Shown piece by piece: positions 1 to 9,510 of a stretch of 64,000 nt of DNA. Source of the stretch: Paenalcaligenes suwonensis (GTDB lineage: Bacteria; Pseudomonadota; Gammaproteobacteria; Burkholderiales; Burkholderiaceae_B); contig NZ_JAANPV010000004.1 in the NCBI RefSeq assembly GCF_011290505.1, positions 186,001 through 250,000 of the forward strand. Direction: 5' to 3'. Numbering within the stretch: the first letter of the stretch is position 1; the number at the start of each line of letters is the position of its first letter. Below the pieces are notes generated by a model that did no database searches, was not told the origin of the DNA, and saw only the letters and a list, made by a program, of their open reading frames with translations. A program made the position numbers and the translations under genes.

Positions 1-2
1 TG

Positions 3-608
3 GTTCAAGCCTTTGACAGCTTGATCCCTTCCTTGAACGCTAACCGTTTTGACTTGATCATCTCGGGCATGTCTTACACGCCTGAGCGTGCAAAACGCGT
101 GAACTTCAGTATTCCTTACGCGGTAGAAGATGCGATCTTCGTCTTGCCCGCTAACAGCGAACTGATTAAAGCGGCTGATGCCGACAGTATTTTCAAAGGT
201 TTGGACGGCAAAACCATTGGTGTTCAAGGCGGTACTACACACGGTGCCTACCTGAACAAAGTTGCCCCTAACACCACCGTTCGCAACTACGACACGCTGG
301 ATCAGATGCAAATCGATTTGGACGCAGGTCGTTTGGACGGCACCTTTGCTGACCTGACATCGCAGTCCCGTTTCCTGCACAAAATGGAAAACAACGACTA
401 CGCGCTGACCGAATACGTGATCAAAGGCTCTTCTGACCCTGAGACACTGGGTTACGGTATTGCTGTGGGTATTCACCCTGACAATGCTGAGTTGAAAGCT
501 AAAGTAGACACCGCACTGTGCGAACTGATCAATAACGGCACCATGAAGACCGCAAGCGAAAAATGGTTCGAGATTGACATCGCCAACTACGACGTCTGCA
601 AAAAGTAG
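3..608 (+). CDS. Amino-acid ABC transporter substrate-binding protein (5' end outside window)
   Basis: This is the C-terminal ~200 residues of a periplasmic binding protein of the polar amino-acid family (SBP_bac_3; HisJ/ArgT type). The frame is open back to the window edge (VQAFDSLIPSL...), so the true start and signal peptide lie upstream. The family signature is visible in 'DLIISGMSYTPERAKRVNFS', followed by the second-lobe segment around 'GKTIGVQGGTTH'. The protein would deliver a basic or polar amino acid to the two permeases that follow 12 and ~720 bp downstream. The ligand cannot be assigned from this fragment, and the partner ATPase is not in the window. Confidence 0.9.
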   Translation, partial: VQAFDSLIPSLNANRFDLIISGMSYTPERAKRVNFSIPYAVEDAIFVLPANSELIKAADADSIFKGLDGKTIGVQGGTTHGAYLNKVAPNTTVRNYDTLDQMQIDLDAGRLDGTFADLTSQSRFLHKMENNDYALTEYVIKGSSDPETLGYGIAVGIHPDNAELKAKVDTALCELINNGTMKTASEKWFEIDIANYDVCKK

Positions 609-620
609 GTCTGAATTACC

Positions 621-1334
621 ATGCTGGACACCATGCTGCACATTTTGCAGAAAGGCTGGGGCACTATGCTGATACGCGGTGCCCTCATGACTGTATTCAT
701 TGCCTTTTTTGGCATGCTATTGGGTACAGTGATAGGCATAGCAGGTGCCAGCATTAAAGTGAGAGGACCACGGTGGTTAAGCTGGCTCATTAGCTTGTAC
801 ACCACCGTAGTACGCAGTATTCCCGAGCTGCTTATTATCTACCTGCTGTTTTTTGGTAGCGTACAAGCAGTCTCGGATTTAGCCGACTTCCTGCATTGGC
901 AAGAAGCCATCAACAACTGGTTCCCTGCCTTGGTCGGTATACTCGCCATTGGGCTAATTTCCGGCTCCTATAGCGTGGAAGTATTTAGGGGTGCGCTACA
1001 AGCCATTCCCGAAGGCCAACTAGAAGCCGCCAAAGCCATTGGTATGTCGGCACCTAAACGCCTCTTTCGCATCACTCTGCCACAAATGTTCTGGTACGCC
1101 CTGCCGGGTGCGAACAACGTTTGGCAAACCGCATTAAAAGACACCGCCCTGATTTCCCTTGTAGGCCTCATCGAACTGATGCGTGCCGCTGTATTGGGTG
1201 CTGCCTCTACCCGCGAACCCTTAGCGCTTTACCTCATGGCTGCTGTGCTGTATTTCTTTATTGGTGCCGCCAGCCAAGGGATGTTTGTGTGGGCTGAGCG
1301 TCATTTTGGCCGTGGTATGAGGACAGTCGCATGA
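621..1334 (+). CDS. Amino-acid ABC transporter permease (HisQ-like)
   Basis: A 237-residue inner-membrane permease of the His/Glu/Gln/Arg opine family. Hydrophobic segments alternate through the chain. The cytoplasmic EAA loop that docks on the ATPase is seen as 'EAAKAIGMSAPKRLFRITLPQ' at about residues 135-155. It starts 12 bp after the binding-protein stop, and its stop overlaps the next permease start by 4 bp (ATGA), so the three genes are one operon. It would form a heterodimer with the next gene product. The substrate is unassigned. Confidence 0.93.
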   Translation: MLDTMLHILQKGWGTMLIRGALMTVFIAFFGMLLGTVIGIAGASIKVRGPRWLSWLISLYTTVVRSIPELLIIYLLFFGSVQAVSDLADFLHWQEAINNWFPALVGILAIGLISGSYSVEVFRGALQAIPEGQLEAAKAIGMSAPKRLFRITLPQMFWYALPGANNVWQTALKDTALISLVGLIELMRAAVLGAASTREPLALYLMAAVLYFFIGAASQGMFVWAERHFGRGMRTVA

Positions 1335-2017
1335 TAGACATGGAGCTGTTCAACTACACCGTCGAGAACCTACTTAAAGGTTTTGGCATTACCCTGCAAA
1401 TAGGGGTGTCTGGTATCGCGCTATCGCTGCTGGTAGGCATGCTACTGGCCTTAATGCGCGTTTCTGGCAACAAACTGGCCGTAGGTTTTGCCTTTAGCTA
1501 CAGCACGATTTTTCGTGGTACGCCGCTGCTAGTACAACTGTTTATTCTGTACTACGGTTTAGGCACACTAGGATTCATCCGCCACACGCCAGCACTATGG
1601 TGGTTATTTAGCGATGCGACACGCTGCGCCATCTTAGCCATTGCGTTGAACAGCGGCGCCTATATAGGCGAAGTATTCCGTGGCGGTTTCCAGTCCATTC
1701 CCAATGGGCAAATCGAAGCAGCCAAAGCCATAGGCATGCGCCCTTTTAAACGCTTTTGCCGTGTGAGTTTTCCCTTGGCCATACGCCAAGCACTGCCGGC
1801 ATACAGCAATGAAATCATCTTGGTGATTAAAGGCACAAGTCTCGCTTCCACTATCGCGGTCATGGATATCACCGGCCATGCCAAACGCTTGATGAACCAA
1901 AGCTATGCCATCGTCGAAACCTTCATGATTGCAGGTTTGCTGTATCTGGCGATTAACTTCACACTACTGACCATCGTGCATGTGATTGAACGCTGGTTAC
2001 ACATCGCCAAGCGTTAA
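1331..2017 (+). CDS. Amino-acid ABC transporter permease (HisM-like)
   Basis: A 228-residue permease, second half of the heterodimeric membrane pore. The EAA loop reads 'EAAKAIGMRPFKRFCRVSF' near residues 133-151, and the stretch 'FRGTPLLVQLFILYYGLG' is typical of HisM/OccM proteins. It overlaps the upstream permease by four bases, implying translational coupling. No ATPase gene follows: the next gene converges from the other strand 10 bp away, so the ATP-binding subunit must be encoded upstream of the window or elsewhere. Confidence 0.93.
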   Translation: MIDMELFNYTVENLLKGFGITLQIGVSGIALSLLVGMLLALMRVSGNKLAVGFAFSYSTIFRGTPLLVQLFILYYGLGTLGFIRHTPALWWLFSDATRCAILAIALNSGAYIGEVFRGGFQSIPNGQIEAAKAIGMRPFKRFCRVSFPLAIRQALPAYSNEIILVIKGTSLASTIAVMDITGHAKRLMNQSYAIVETFMIAGLLYLAINFTLLTIVHVIERWLHIAKR

Positions 2018-2027
2018 GCCTGCATTC

Positions 2028-2993
2028 TCACGCTGGTAACGCCGCCAATGTACGCTGACTTGAGAATTCTCTAGTTTGACCGTCTACGGGGTCAATAAAC
2101 GCGATACGTCTTGCCAATAGCTGTAAGGGCTGGCTGTAGTCATCCACCGGCCTAGACTGGTCCCACTTGGGGTAATAACTGTCGTTCACAATGGGGCAAC
2201 CCAGACTGCTCATATGCACGCGCAATTGGTGCTTACGCCCTGTAGTAGGCTGTAAACGGTAATGGCTATAGCACTTCCCATCCTCCGCCTGCCAACGAGA
2301 CAACTCGCTGATATAGGTTTCACTGTTTGGGTCTAGATCCCCACGCTCACGCACTAAAAACACCCCTTTTAGCGCTTCAACATGGCTGCTATAAGTAGCG
2401 GGCAACGCAAGCGTTAACTCAGATGATGCAATGGCTTCATATTCTTTTTGCACATCACGGCTTTGAAACAAGCTTTGGTACACCCCCCTATACTGCGGCT
2501 GTACGCAAAACAGCAATACGCCTGCGGTGTCTCGGTCTAAACGGTGAAGCGGCGTAATATCGGGGTTTTGAAACTGTGTACGCAAGCGCACCAATGCCGT
2601 TTCTTTTAAATAGCTGCCAGATGGTGTGGTCGCCAAAAAGTGCGGTTTATCCACCGCAATCAACCTCTGGTCTGCGAACAAAACCGGCATATCAAAAGGC
2701 ACGATGGCCTCGTCGGGCACTTCACGGTAGTACCACAACCATTGCCCTGCTACATAAGGCGTGTCTAAGGCCTGCGGTTCACCCGCATCATTCACCACAT
2801 CGCCACGCTGTATACGTTGCTGTAATGCCTCTGGGTTCAGGTATTCAAAACGCTGTAAGAGAAACTCGCCCAAGGTAGCCCAAGCACCTTCTGTTAGCCA
2901 GACACGGCTAGGTGATACGCCATCCCGTGCAGGTAAAGGCGAAACCGGGGCACGGCGCCTAGGTGCGCCGGGCGTAAGGTGTGTATCCTGCAT
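2028..2993 (-). CDS. RluA-family pseudouridine synthase
   Basis: A 321-residue member of the RluA/RluC/RluD family, which isomerises uridine to pseudouridine in rRNA or tRNA. The catalytic motif 'HRLDRDTAGVLLF', with the nucleophilic Asp, is clear at about residues 150-162, and 'TGRKHQLRVHM' near residue 250 is the second family motif. The N-terminal ~100 residues ('LQQRIQRGDVVNDAG') resemble a weak S4-like region. The RNA target cannot be told from sequence alone. It lies 4 bp downstream of the TAXI protein gene on the same strand and may be cotranscribed with it. Confidence 0.9.
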   Translation of the reverse strand: MQDTHLTPGAPRRRAPVSPLPARDGVSPSRVWLTEGAWATLGEFLLQRFEYLNPEALQQRIQRGDVVNDAGEPQALDTPYVAGQWLWYYREVPDEAIVPFDMPVLFADQRLIAVDKPHFLATTPSGSYLKETALVRLRTQFQNPDITPLHRLDRDTAGVLLFCVQPQYRGVYQSLFQSRDVQKEYEAIASSELTLALPATYSSHVEALKGVFLVRERGDLDPNSETYISELSRWQAEDGKCYSHYRLQPTTGRKHQLRVHMSSLGCPIVNDSYYPKWDQSRPVDDYSQPLQLLARRIAFIDPVDGQTREFSSQRTLAALPA

Positions 2994-2997
2994 AAAC

Positions 2998-3996
2998 TTA
3001 GTTTTTCACCCAGCCTTGTTCGCGGAAATAACGCAGCGCACCGGGGTGTAATGGCATAGTTAAACCATCTTTTGTCATACGCTGTTTATCCAAGTGCTCT
3101 AACGCTGGATGCAAACGTTTAAAGTTATCCAGATTGCTGAAAATCGCCTTCACCAAATCGTATACACGCTGCTCATCTACATCGGCTCGTGTCACAACGG
3201 TAGACAACACACCATAGGTAGGAACGTTCGCTGCATTATTCGTGTAAATACCGCCTGGGATATCAACTTTGGCGTAGTGCGGGAACTGCTGTGTGAGTGC
3301 ATCAACCGCCTCCCCCTGTAACGGTAGTAATTGCGCGCCACACAAGGCCGCTGGGTCTTGCACCACCGCAGAGGGATGTCCCACGCTGACGACAAACGCA
3401 TCAATTCTGCCGCTACATAACGCTTCAGTGAGTTCATCAGCGCGCAGCTCTGTCACTCTGGAAAAGAACTGGTAGTCGGTGCCCATTGCGCCCAGCAATT
3501 GATCTACTGACGCCCGTGCTACCGAACCGGGGTGCCCGATATTGACACGCTTACCTTGAAGGTCTTGAAAGCTTTTGGCTTCCAGCTCTTTACGCGCCAC
3601 TACCGTTACAGACTCTGGATGCAACGACAATACGTCTCGCAACGGTTCGTAAGGCCCCACAGCGGCAAATTGTGCTTCGCCTGTATAAGCATGGTGACCT
3701 ATATCGGATTGCACCATCGCAAAATCCAACTCGCCCGTTTTCAATGCGTTTAAGTTAAATACAGATCCCCCTGTCGCATCCACTTTGCAGATGTAGGGAG
3801 TTTGCAGCACAGCACGACTTAACATCCTGCACATTGCGCCACCTACGGCATAATACACACCCCCTACTCCACCTGCGCCAATGCTCACCACTGTTGCTGG
3901 CCCGGGAAGGGAGGAAGCCTGAGAAATCGCCGCCATTCCACTCAGAATGAAGGCAAATCCAAACCGTAAAAAACCGCTATTAAATCGTTGCACCAT
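2998..3996 (-). CDS. TAXI-family TRAP transporter solute-binding protein
   Basis: A 332-residue exported protein with an N-terminal signal peptide (hydrophobic run 'FGFAFILSGMAAISQA'). The family features are 'SIGAGGVGGVYYAVGGAMCRML' (residues ~38-60, the TAXI signature region) and 'GKRVNIGHPGSVARA' in the middle. Such proteins bind an organic solute in the periplasm for a TRAP transporter. No TRAP membrane subunit is adjacent, so this may be an orphan receptor or serve a distant DctQM-type pair. The acylphosphatase gene lies 5 bp upstream on the same strand. Confidence 0.88.
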   Translation of the reverse strand: MVQRFNSGFLRFGFAFILSGMAAISQASSLPGPATVVSIGAGGVGGVYYAVGGAMCRMLSRAVLQTPYICKVDATGGSVFNLNALKTGELDFAMVQSDIGHHAYTGEAQFAAVGPYEPLRDVLSLHPESVTVVARKELEAKSFQDLQGKRVNIGHPGSVARASVDQLLGAMGTDYQFFSRVTELRADELTEALCSGRIDAFVVSVGHPSAVVQDPAALCGAQLLPLQGEAVDALTQQFPHYAKVDIPGGIYTNNAANVPTYGVLSTVVTRADVDEQRVYDLVKAIFSNLDNFKRLHPALEHLDKQRMTKDGLTMPLHPGALRYFREQGWVKN

Positions 3997-4001
3997 GATC
4001 T

Positions 4002-4292
4002 TTATCGTATTTGAAAATGCTGGTATCGTCTGTCATCGTATGAACGTATAACGTGTACATGCTCTACTCGTGCGTGCTCCGGCCCTTGATACAGCCATGA
4101 CAGCAATCTATCAACTTTGTCCGTCTTTCCTTGCAGCAATAGCTCCACTGAACCATCAGGGGCATTACGGACCCAACCTGTCACTTCATGCAGATGAGCA
4201 TGCCGTGCAGCGGCGGCACGAAAACCCACACCTTGTACCTTGCCCGTTACTACCACTTCCACTGTTTCACTATCCAGATCTGACTCAGACAT
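4002..4292 (-). CDS. Acylphosphatase
   Basis: A 96-residue acylphosphatase that hydrolyses the carboxyl-phosphate bond of acyl phosphates. The phosphate-binding loop with its catalytic Arg is 'GKVQGVGFR' (residues ~17-25), and the second motif 'GWVRNAPDGSVE' holds the catalytic Asn. Length is normal for the family (about 90-100). It is divergent from the plus-strand GGDEF/EAL gene, whose GTG start is 28 bp away, so their promoters must overlap. Confidence 0.95.
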   Translation of the reverse strand: MSESDLDSETVEVVVTGKVQGVGFRAAAARHAHLHEVTGWVRNAPDGSVELLLQGKTDKVDRLLSWLYQGPEHARVEHVHVIRSYDDRRYQHFQIR

Positions 4293-4319
4293 TATCTCTA
4301 CCCTTTTACTGCGCTTACG

Positions 4320-6206
4320 GTGATTGCTATCCCTACCACCATTAAACTCATACTTTACAGCGTATTCTTATGCTTTAGTAGCGCGTCCTGGGCCACAGCA
4401 GACGATGCCATACACTCTCACATCTGGTTTTGGAGTGCAGGCCTACTGATGGCGGCTCTTCTTGTTGTCAGCACTATTTTGCTACTACTGCAACATCGAA
4501 CCTTGCGCTGGGCCAAAACTGAGTCTAATAGCAATCTACAGCTTAAAAGCATTCTGGATAATATTGATGCGCTCATCACCATCAAAGATGCCAATCTGCA
4601 GTATCTGCATGTGAATAAAAAAGCCTGCGACTTTTTTAACATCAATGCCGTGGATGCGTTGGGTAAGCGCTTTGATGATATTTATGCTTCCACACAAGAA
4701 CAAGCTAAAAACCGTAAAAGTGATCTACAAGTTTTGCTGCACGGTGATCATCTTAGTATGGAAGAGCAGTTTATCAACGCACACGATAAACGTATTAATA
4801 CCTTTTTATCGCTAAAGTTTCCGCTACGGGACAAACACGAAAGAATCACTGCCGTCTGCAGTATATCTACCGACATTACGGCCTACAAAGCCATACGCGA
4901 TATTAACCATCAACTGATTTTCTACGACCTGCTCACCGAGCTACCTAATCGCCGTCTGTTACTCAACCGGTTAGAAAACCTCTTGCTTACCGCACGTAGA
5001 GATCAACAAAACAGCGCTATTCTGTTTATTGATTTAGACAGCTTCAAGCATATTAACGATGCCCGAGGGCACCATATAGGCGATGAGTTACTGAAGAAAG
5101 TGGCCAGACGCCTATTACGTATGATGCGCCAAGATGACTCGGTGGCCCGCATAGGCAGCGACGAGTTTGTGGTGGTGCTCACCCAGTTATCGTCGGATAC
5201 CGACACGTGCTACGCGACGGCCGAAGAAGTCAGCTCACGCATACGTCGCGCGTTAGAGGTCCCCTATTTTATTAACGGCCAAGCCTACTTACTGAGTGCT
5301 TCTATTGGCGCCGCCTTTTTAACCGCACAAAGCGTGGACACCGAAGAGGCCTTGCGCGAGGCCAACGTCGCTATGCATCGCGCCAAAGACAATGGCCGAA
5401 ACCAAGTCATGTTTTACCAACCCACCATGACACAAGAAGCGGAAGACCGTGTCAGCATTGGCCGTGACTTAAGCTACGCCATTGGCTCAGATCAGCTAAA
5501 AGCCTACGTACAACCCCAATTCGATATGCAGGGGCAAACGGTAGGGGTAGAACTGTTATTACGTTGGAACCACCCCGAGCGCGGCTGGATTACACCCGAA
5601 CGTTTTATTCCGTTAGCCGAAGAAAGCCAGCTTATTTCCAAACTAGGCGATTGGTTACTGGAACAAGCCTGCGCCCTGTTACTGGCCTACCCCACACATT
5701 GCTTTACTGTATCGGTAAACATTAGCCCGTCGCAGTTTCGTGACCCCAGCTTATTGCAACGTATAGAGCACATCCTAGATACCCACCATACTCCGGCGCA
5801 TCGACTGATCTTTGAAATTACCGAAGGGATGTTGATGCAAGACCCCTACCAAACCACCGCTCTGATGAACAGACTGGTGCAGCGGGGGATACGTTTTGCC
5901 ATTGATGACTTTGGTACTGGCTATTCCAACTTGGCAGCCTTAAAACGCCTACCACTGTATGAGTTGAAAATAGACCGCAGCTTAATTCATGATGTGGATA
6001 CCGATCCAGACAGTGCCGCTATCGTGAGAGCCGTACTCGCACTGGGTCAGCAATTACGCCTGCATATTGTGGCAGAAGGCGTTGAAACACAGGCACAAGC
6101 CGACTTCCTCAACCAACACCATTGCTCTGCATTGCAAGGCCATTTATATGCTGAAGCCATGCCACAAGAACAATGGCGTCAGCAGGTAGAGCGTCGCATT
6201 CACTAA
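4320..6206 (+). CDS. Membrane PAS-GGDEF-EAL protein with degenerate catalytic motifs
   Basis: A 628-residue cyclic-di-GMP signalling protein. It begins with GTG and has a signal-like segment (residues 5-25), a transmembrane helix (~38-58), a PAS domain (~72-190), a GGDEF domain (~200-365) and an EAL domain (~385-622). The GGDEF signature reads GSDEF (residues 279-283). The EAL motif reads ELL (411-413) in 'VELLLRWNHP', while the later 'DDFGTGYSNL' catalytic loop is intact. Variant motifs could mean altered or lost diguanylate cyclase activity with phosphodiesterase activity kept, or a receptor role. The PAS domain should sense a small ligand or redox cue. It converges with rmuC, 9 bp away. 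Confidence 0.93.
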   Translation: MIAIPTTIKLILYSVFLCFSSASWATADDAIHSHIWFWSAGLLMAALLVVSTILLLLQHRTLRWAKTESNSNLQLKSILDNIDALITIKDANLQYLHVNKKACDFFNINAVDALGKRFDDIYASTQEQAKNRKSDLQVLLHGDHLSMEEQFINAHDKRINTFLSLKFPLRDKHERITAVCSISTDITAYKAIRDINHQLIFYDLLTELPNRRLLLNRLENLLLTARRDQQNSAILFIDLDSFKHINDARGHHIGDELLKKVARRLLRMMRQDDSVARIGSDEFVVVLTQLSSDTDTCYATAEEVSSRIRRALEVPYFINGQAYLLSASIGAAFLTAQSVDTEEALREANVAMHRAKDNGRNQVMFYQPTMTQEAEDRVSIGRDLSYAIGSDQLKAYVQPQFDMQGQTVGVELLLRWNHPERGWITPERFIPLAEESQLISKLGDWLLEQACALLLAYPTHCFTVSVNISPSQFRDPSLLQRIEHILDTHHTPAHRLIFEITEGMLMQDPYQTTALMNRLVQRGIRFAIDDFGTGYSNLAALKRLPLYELKIDRSLIHDVDTDPDSAAIVRAVLALGQQLRLHIVAEGVETQAQADFLNQHHCSALQGHLYAEAMPQEQWRQQVERRIH

Positions 6207-6214
6207 GTACCAGC

Positions 6215-7597
6215 CTACTCGCGAGGCTGGTCCTCGCCCTCTGGCTGCTGCTCTTCAGCCACTACGCCATCCAACCTATACAGCTCAACATCGTGCTGTT
6301 GGCTATCTAAAGCAGGTAAGTGTTTGGTGCTGCGTGCCGATAACTCTTTAAAGCGTTGCAGCTTGCCATACACCCCTTGCTGACCCGATAACGCCGTCAC
6401 CGTGCTGTTGAAGTGCCCATTCATCTGACGCAAGCTTTCGCCCATGCGTTTAAAGCGATCGGCCAATAACACCACTTGGTCATGCAAGTCTGCCGCCCGT
6501 AAGCCCAGTTCATGTGCATGTTCGTTACTGCGCACAATCATCCATAAGTTCGCAACGGTACGCAGCACCGGTAACAGCGTTGCGTGTGACACCAACATCA
6601 CGTGGCGTTTCATCCCGTACTCAAATAGCTCGGGTTGATGGCGTATCGCCTCTATGTATGCCCCCTCAATAGGCACAAACATAAACACAAAATCGGGGCT
6701 ACTTAAGCCTGGCAATTGATCGTAACGCTTAGACGATAAATCATCCATATGATGGCGCATGGCCCGCAACAAGTTATCCATATGCTGCATGCGCTCGTTA
6801 TCGTCCTCTGCGCGCACAGCGCGCTCGTAGTCTACCAACGAGGTTTTGCTATCTAGCACCATATGACGGTTTTCAGGCAACTTAATCAAGAAGTCTGGGA
6901 ACCGTTTATTGCCATACTCCGTTTGTAAGGCCGCCTGGCTAAGAAAATGTTCACCGCGCACCAAACCAGCCGCTTCCAGCGTGCGCTCTAGCTGTAGCTC
7001 ACCCCACATACCGCTTAATTTTTTATCGCCTTTTAAGGCTTTAGTTAAGTGCTGTGCTTCGGACGACATCTGCAACCCTATGTCCAACACGCGGCGAATT
7101 TCAGCTTCTAAATTGACCTGTCCTTTTAAGGACTGATCATGCAACTGATTCACACGCTGTTGGAAAGCAGAAATTTGCTCTCTAAAGGGTTGCAATAACG
7201 TTTGCAGAGCCTGCTGATTACTGTGTTGAAAACGCTGGCCCTTTTCTTCCAGAATGGTATTGGCCAGATTCTGGAATTCCGTTTGCATCAGTTGTTTGGA
7301 GTGTTCTAGGTTCTGCTCCAAACGTTGGTAAGCCTGCTCTTTTTCCTGATGCCGCACCTGCAGCTCAGTTAATTGTTTATCAAGCTGGCGCACATCAGTC
7401 TGGCTTTGTTGCCACTGTGCTTCGAGGTATGCCGCCCTATCTAAACTTTCATCTAGCCTATCTTGTACATGCTGGGTTTGCTGCCTAGCCAATCGTAGTG
7501 CCATCTGCCGACCGTACAATAACAGCAATACAACGACCAGCGCAGCGCCTAACAACGGTGTCCAAAAAGGGGCTAAACCCGCCAACCAACTACTCAC
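6215..7597 (-). CDS. rmuC: DNA recombination protein RmuC
   Basis: A 460-residue RmuC-family protein, implicated in limiting inversions at short inverted repeats and carrying a nuclease-like core. It has an N-terminal transmembrane helix (residues ~10-27, 'LLGAALVVVLLLLYG'), a long glutamine-rich coiled coil (~30-150) and the conserved RmuC domain (~190-400), with 'KLSGMWGELQLERTLEAAGL' and 'FPDFLIKLPENRHMVLDSK'. The start is GTG, 2 bp downstream of the LysR gene stop, so the two are probably one transcript. The acidic C-terminus is variable. Confidence 0.95.
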   Translation of the reverse strand: MSSWLAGLAPFWTPLLGAALVVVLLLLYGRQMALRLARQQTQHVQDRLDESLDRAAYLEAQWQQSQTDVRQLDKQLTELQVRHQEKEQAYQRLEQNLEHSKQLMQTEFQNLANTILEEKGQRFQHSNQQALQTLLQPFREQISAFQQRVNQLHDQSLKGQVNLEAEIRRVLDIGLQMSSEAQHLTKALKGDKKLSGMWGELQLERTLEAAGLVRGEHFLSQAALQTEYGNKRFPDFLIKLPENRHMVLDSKTSLVDYERAVRAEDDNERMQHMDNLLRAMRHHMDDLSSKRYDQLPGLSSPDFVFMFVPIEGAYIEAIRHQPELFEYGMKRHVMLVSHATLLPVLRTVANLWMIVRSNEHAHELGLRAADLHDQVVLLADRFKRMGESLRQMNGHFNSTVTALSGQQGVYGKLQRFKELSARSTKHLPALDSQQHDVELYRLDGVVAEEQQPEGEDQPRE

Positions 7598-7599
7598 GT

Positions 7600-8574
7600 T
7601 TATTCGCTCACCAAGAGCTCAGGAAAGGGATCGTGTTCCTGAGGTAAACCGCTGTCGTCACCAATACTAAAGCGGGGGATACTTTCCACTACAAACTGAC
7701 GCAATGCTTCGATCAAAACCGGTGCCTCGGCATGCAACGGCCTATCAATATGACTGACCACGCCTATCATCGCGGGAATATAGTTTTGGATGTCACGCAC
7801 GACTACGCCATCCAAGGGATAACAGGCCGCTAAATAGGGGTCTAAAATTCCCACACCTAAGCCCACACGCACCATGCTCAGCACGTTGACCGAGCTGGCT
7901 GTTTCTATACGGCGTAGGGAGTCAGGGTTGGCGTGTGCTCGCACCAAGGCCGTCGCTTGCCTATAACGCATGCGATAGCGATGAAACACCGATATCACCA
8001 TTTGGTCTTGCACGGAAGCAAGGTCTATCACCTCGTGGTCTGCTAACACATGCCCTTCAGGCAAAGCCAGCATATAAGGGGCTTGCCCTGACCAGTGCAA
8101 TCTATTGCTGCCCAGATCTACCGGCAGACTGGTTAGCCCTATATCTACCTTCCCCTCGCTCACCTGCTTAATGACCTCATCAGGCAATAAGCTATCGATG
8201 AACAGTTTTTGCTGGAAGAAGGGTTGTTGCTGTTCGAGTAAAGCAATCACTTGAGGCAAGACACTCATGCACAGCGACGGGGTAGCGGCCACCCGTAACG
8301 GACGACTCAGCCCCTGAGCGATATCACGCGCTCTGGCATCCAACACCTCTAAACCTGCCAAGATAGGCCTAACCTCTTCGTAGAATTCCCTACCCTTTTC
8401 CGTCAATTTGACGTGAGGACGGGTACGATGAAACAAGGTAAAGCCCAGTCGTTGCTCCAGATCTTGAATTTGGCGGCTAACTACCGGCTGCGAACGCTCT
8501 AAAAGGCGTCCCGCAGCCGTGACACTACCCGCCGTCAAAACCGCAGCAAAAGCTTCCAGTTGACGTATTTCCAT
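7600..8574 (-). CDS. LysR-family transcriptional regulator
   Basis: A 324-residue LTTR. The N-terminal winged HTH (residues 1-60) shows 'LTAGSVTAAGRLLERSQPVVSRQIQDLE', and a substrate-binding domain spans ~90-300. The effector domain resembles regulators near the CysB/NocR-like branch, but the ligand cannot be named. Most LTTRs are encoded divergently from their target. This one runs in the same direction as both neighbours (panB upstream, rmuC downstream), so its target is not obvious from context. Confidence 0.92.
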   Translation of the reverse strand: MEIRQLEAFAAVLTAGSVTAAGRLLERSQPVVSRQIQDLEQRLGFTLFHRTRPHVKLTEKGREFYEEVRPILAGLEVLDARARDIAQGLSRPLRVAATPSLCMSVLPQVIALLEQQQPFFQQKLFIDSLLPDEVIKQVSEGKVDIGLTSLPVDLGSNRLHWSGQAPYMLALPEGHVLADHEVIDLASVQDQMVISVFHRYRMRYRQATALVRAHANPDSLRRIETASSVNVLSMVRVGLGVGILDPYLAACYPLDGVVVRDIQNYIPAMIGVVSHIDRPLHAEAPVLIEALRQFVVESIPRFSIGDDSGLPQEHDPFPELLVSE

Positions 8575-8608
8575 GCGTTGATTGTCTCACCCTACTGGGT
8601 GATCATAG

Positions 8609-9439
8609 TTATTCAGCGTTACGTTTCACACCGAAGCAATTCTCCAGCCCTGGGAAGCTGCCATTGCGTACGGCATCTGCGTACGCTGCTGCTGCACCGC
8701 GAATCACCGCACCCGCATCCGCGAATGTTTTGGCAAAACGTGGAATATGCCCATCACCCAAACCTAGGATGTCTTCCGTTACCAGTACTTGGCCATCACA
8801 CGCCGGAGACGCGCCAATACCAATAGTGGGAATACGTAGATCTTCGGTTAGGCGACGCCCCAATGCCTCGGCCACCCCTTCTAGTACTACCGCAAACGCG
8901 CCAGCGGATTGATGAGCTAGCGCATCGTTATAAATGCGTTGTGCTGCAGTGTCGCTCATACCTTGGGCTTTAAAACCGCCCATGGTGTTGACATACTGGG
9001 GCATCAAGCCCACATGTGCCAGCACAGGAACGCCACGTTCTACTAAAAATCTAGTGGTTTCAGCCATGGCTTCACCACCTTCCATTTTAACGGCTGATGC
9101 ACCGCTATGTGCCAACATATATGAGGCATTACGGAAGGCTTGTTCGGGTGACTCTTGGTAGGAACCAAAAGGCATATCTACAACAATGCAAGCATGGGAG
9201 GTGGAGCGTACTACTGCACGCGCATGTGCAGTCAGTTGTTCTACGGTAATGCTTAGCGTGTCATCCATCGCGTAGCCAACCATTGCCGTAGAATCCCCAA
9301 CCAAAATCATGTCCATATAGGGGTCTAGTTGTCGGGCAATAGGCGCAATATAGGCCGTTAGCGATACTAGTTTCTGCCCACCCTTAAAAGCCATTAATTC
9401 GGGAACTGTACGACGCTTAGTTTGGCTGTGCACACTCAT
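8609..9439 (-). CDS. panB: 3-methyl-2-oxobutanoate hydroxymethyltransferase (PanB)
   Basis: A 276-residue PanB, which transfers a hydroxymethyl group from 5,10-methylene-tetrahydrofolate to alpha-ketoisovalerate to make ketopantoate, the first committed step of pantothenate synthesis. Diagnostic segments are 'LVSLTAYIAPIARQLD' near the N-terminus, 'DMILVGDSTAMVGYAMDDTL' (Mg-binding Asp) and 'VPVLAHVGLMPQ'. The length is that of the family. An RBS-like AGGAG lies before the ATG. panC is not adjacent in this window. Confidence 0.97.
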   Translation of the reverse strand: MSVHSQTKRRTVPELMAFKGGQKLVSLTAYIAPIARQLDPYMDMILVGDSTAMVGYAMDDTLSITVEQLTAHARAVVRSTSHACIVVDMPFGSYQESPEQAFRNASYMLAHSGASAVKMEGGEAMAETTRFLVERGVPVLAHVGLMPQYVNTMGGFKAQGMSDTAAQRIYNDALAHQSAGAFAVVLEGVAEALGRRLTEDLRIPTIGIGASPACDGQVLVTEDILGLGDGHIPRFAKTFADAGAVIRGAAAAYADAVRNGSFPGLENCFGVKRNAE

Positions 9440-9510
9440 GAATAACTCCTGTTGACTACATTTTTCTTGTTAATAATGCCTACTCACACCAGCTTCTGGC
9501 TACCGGCAAA

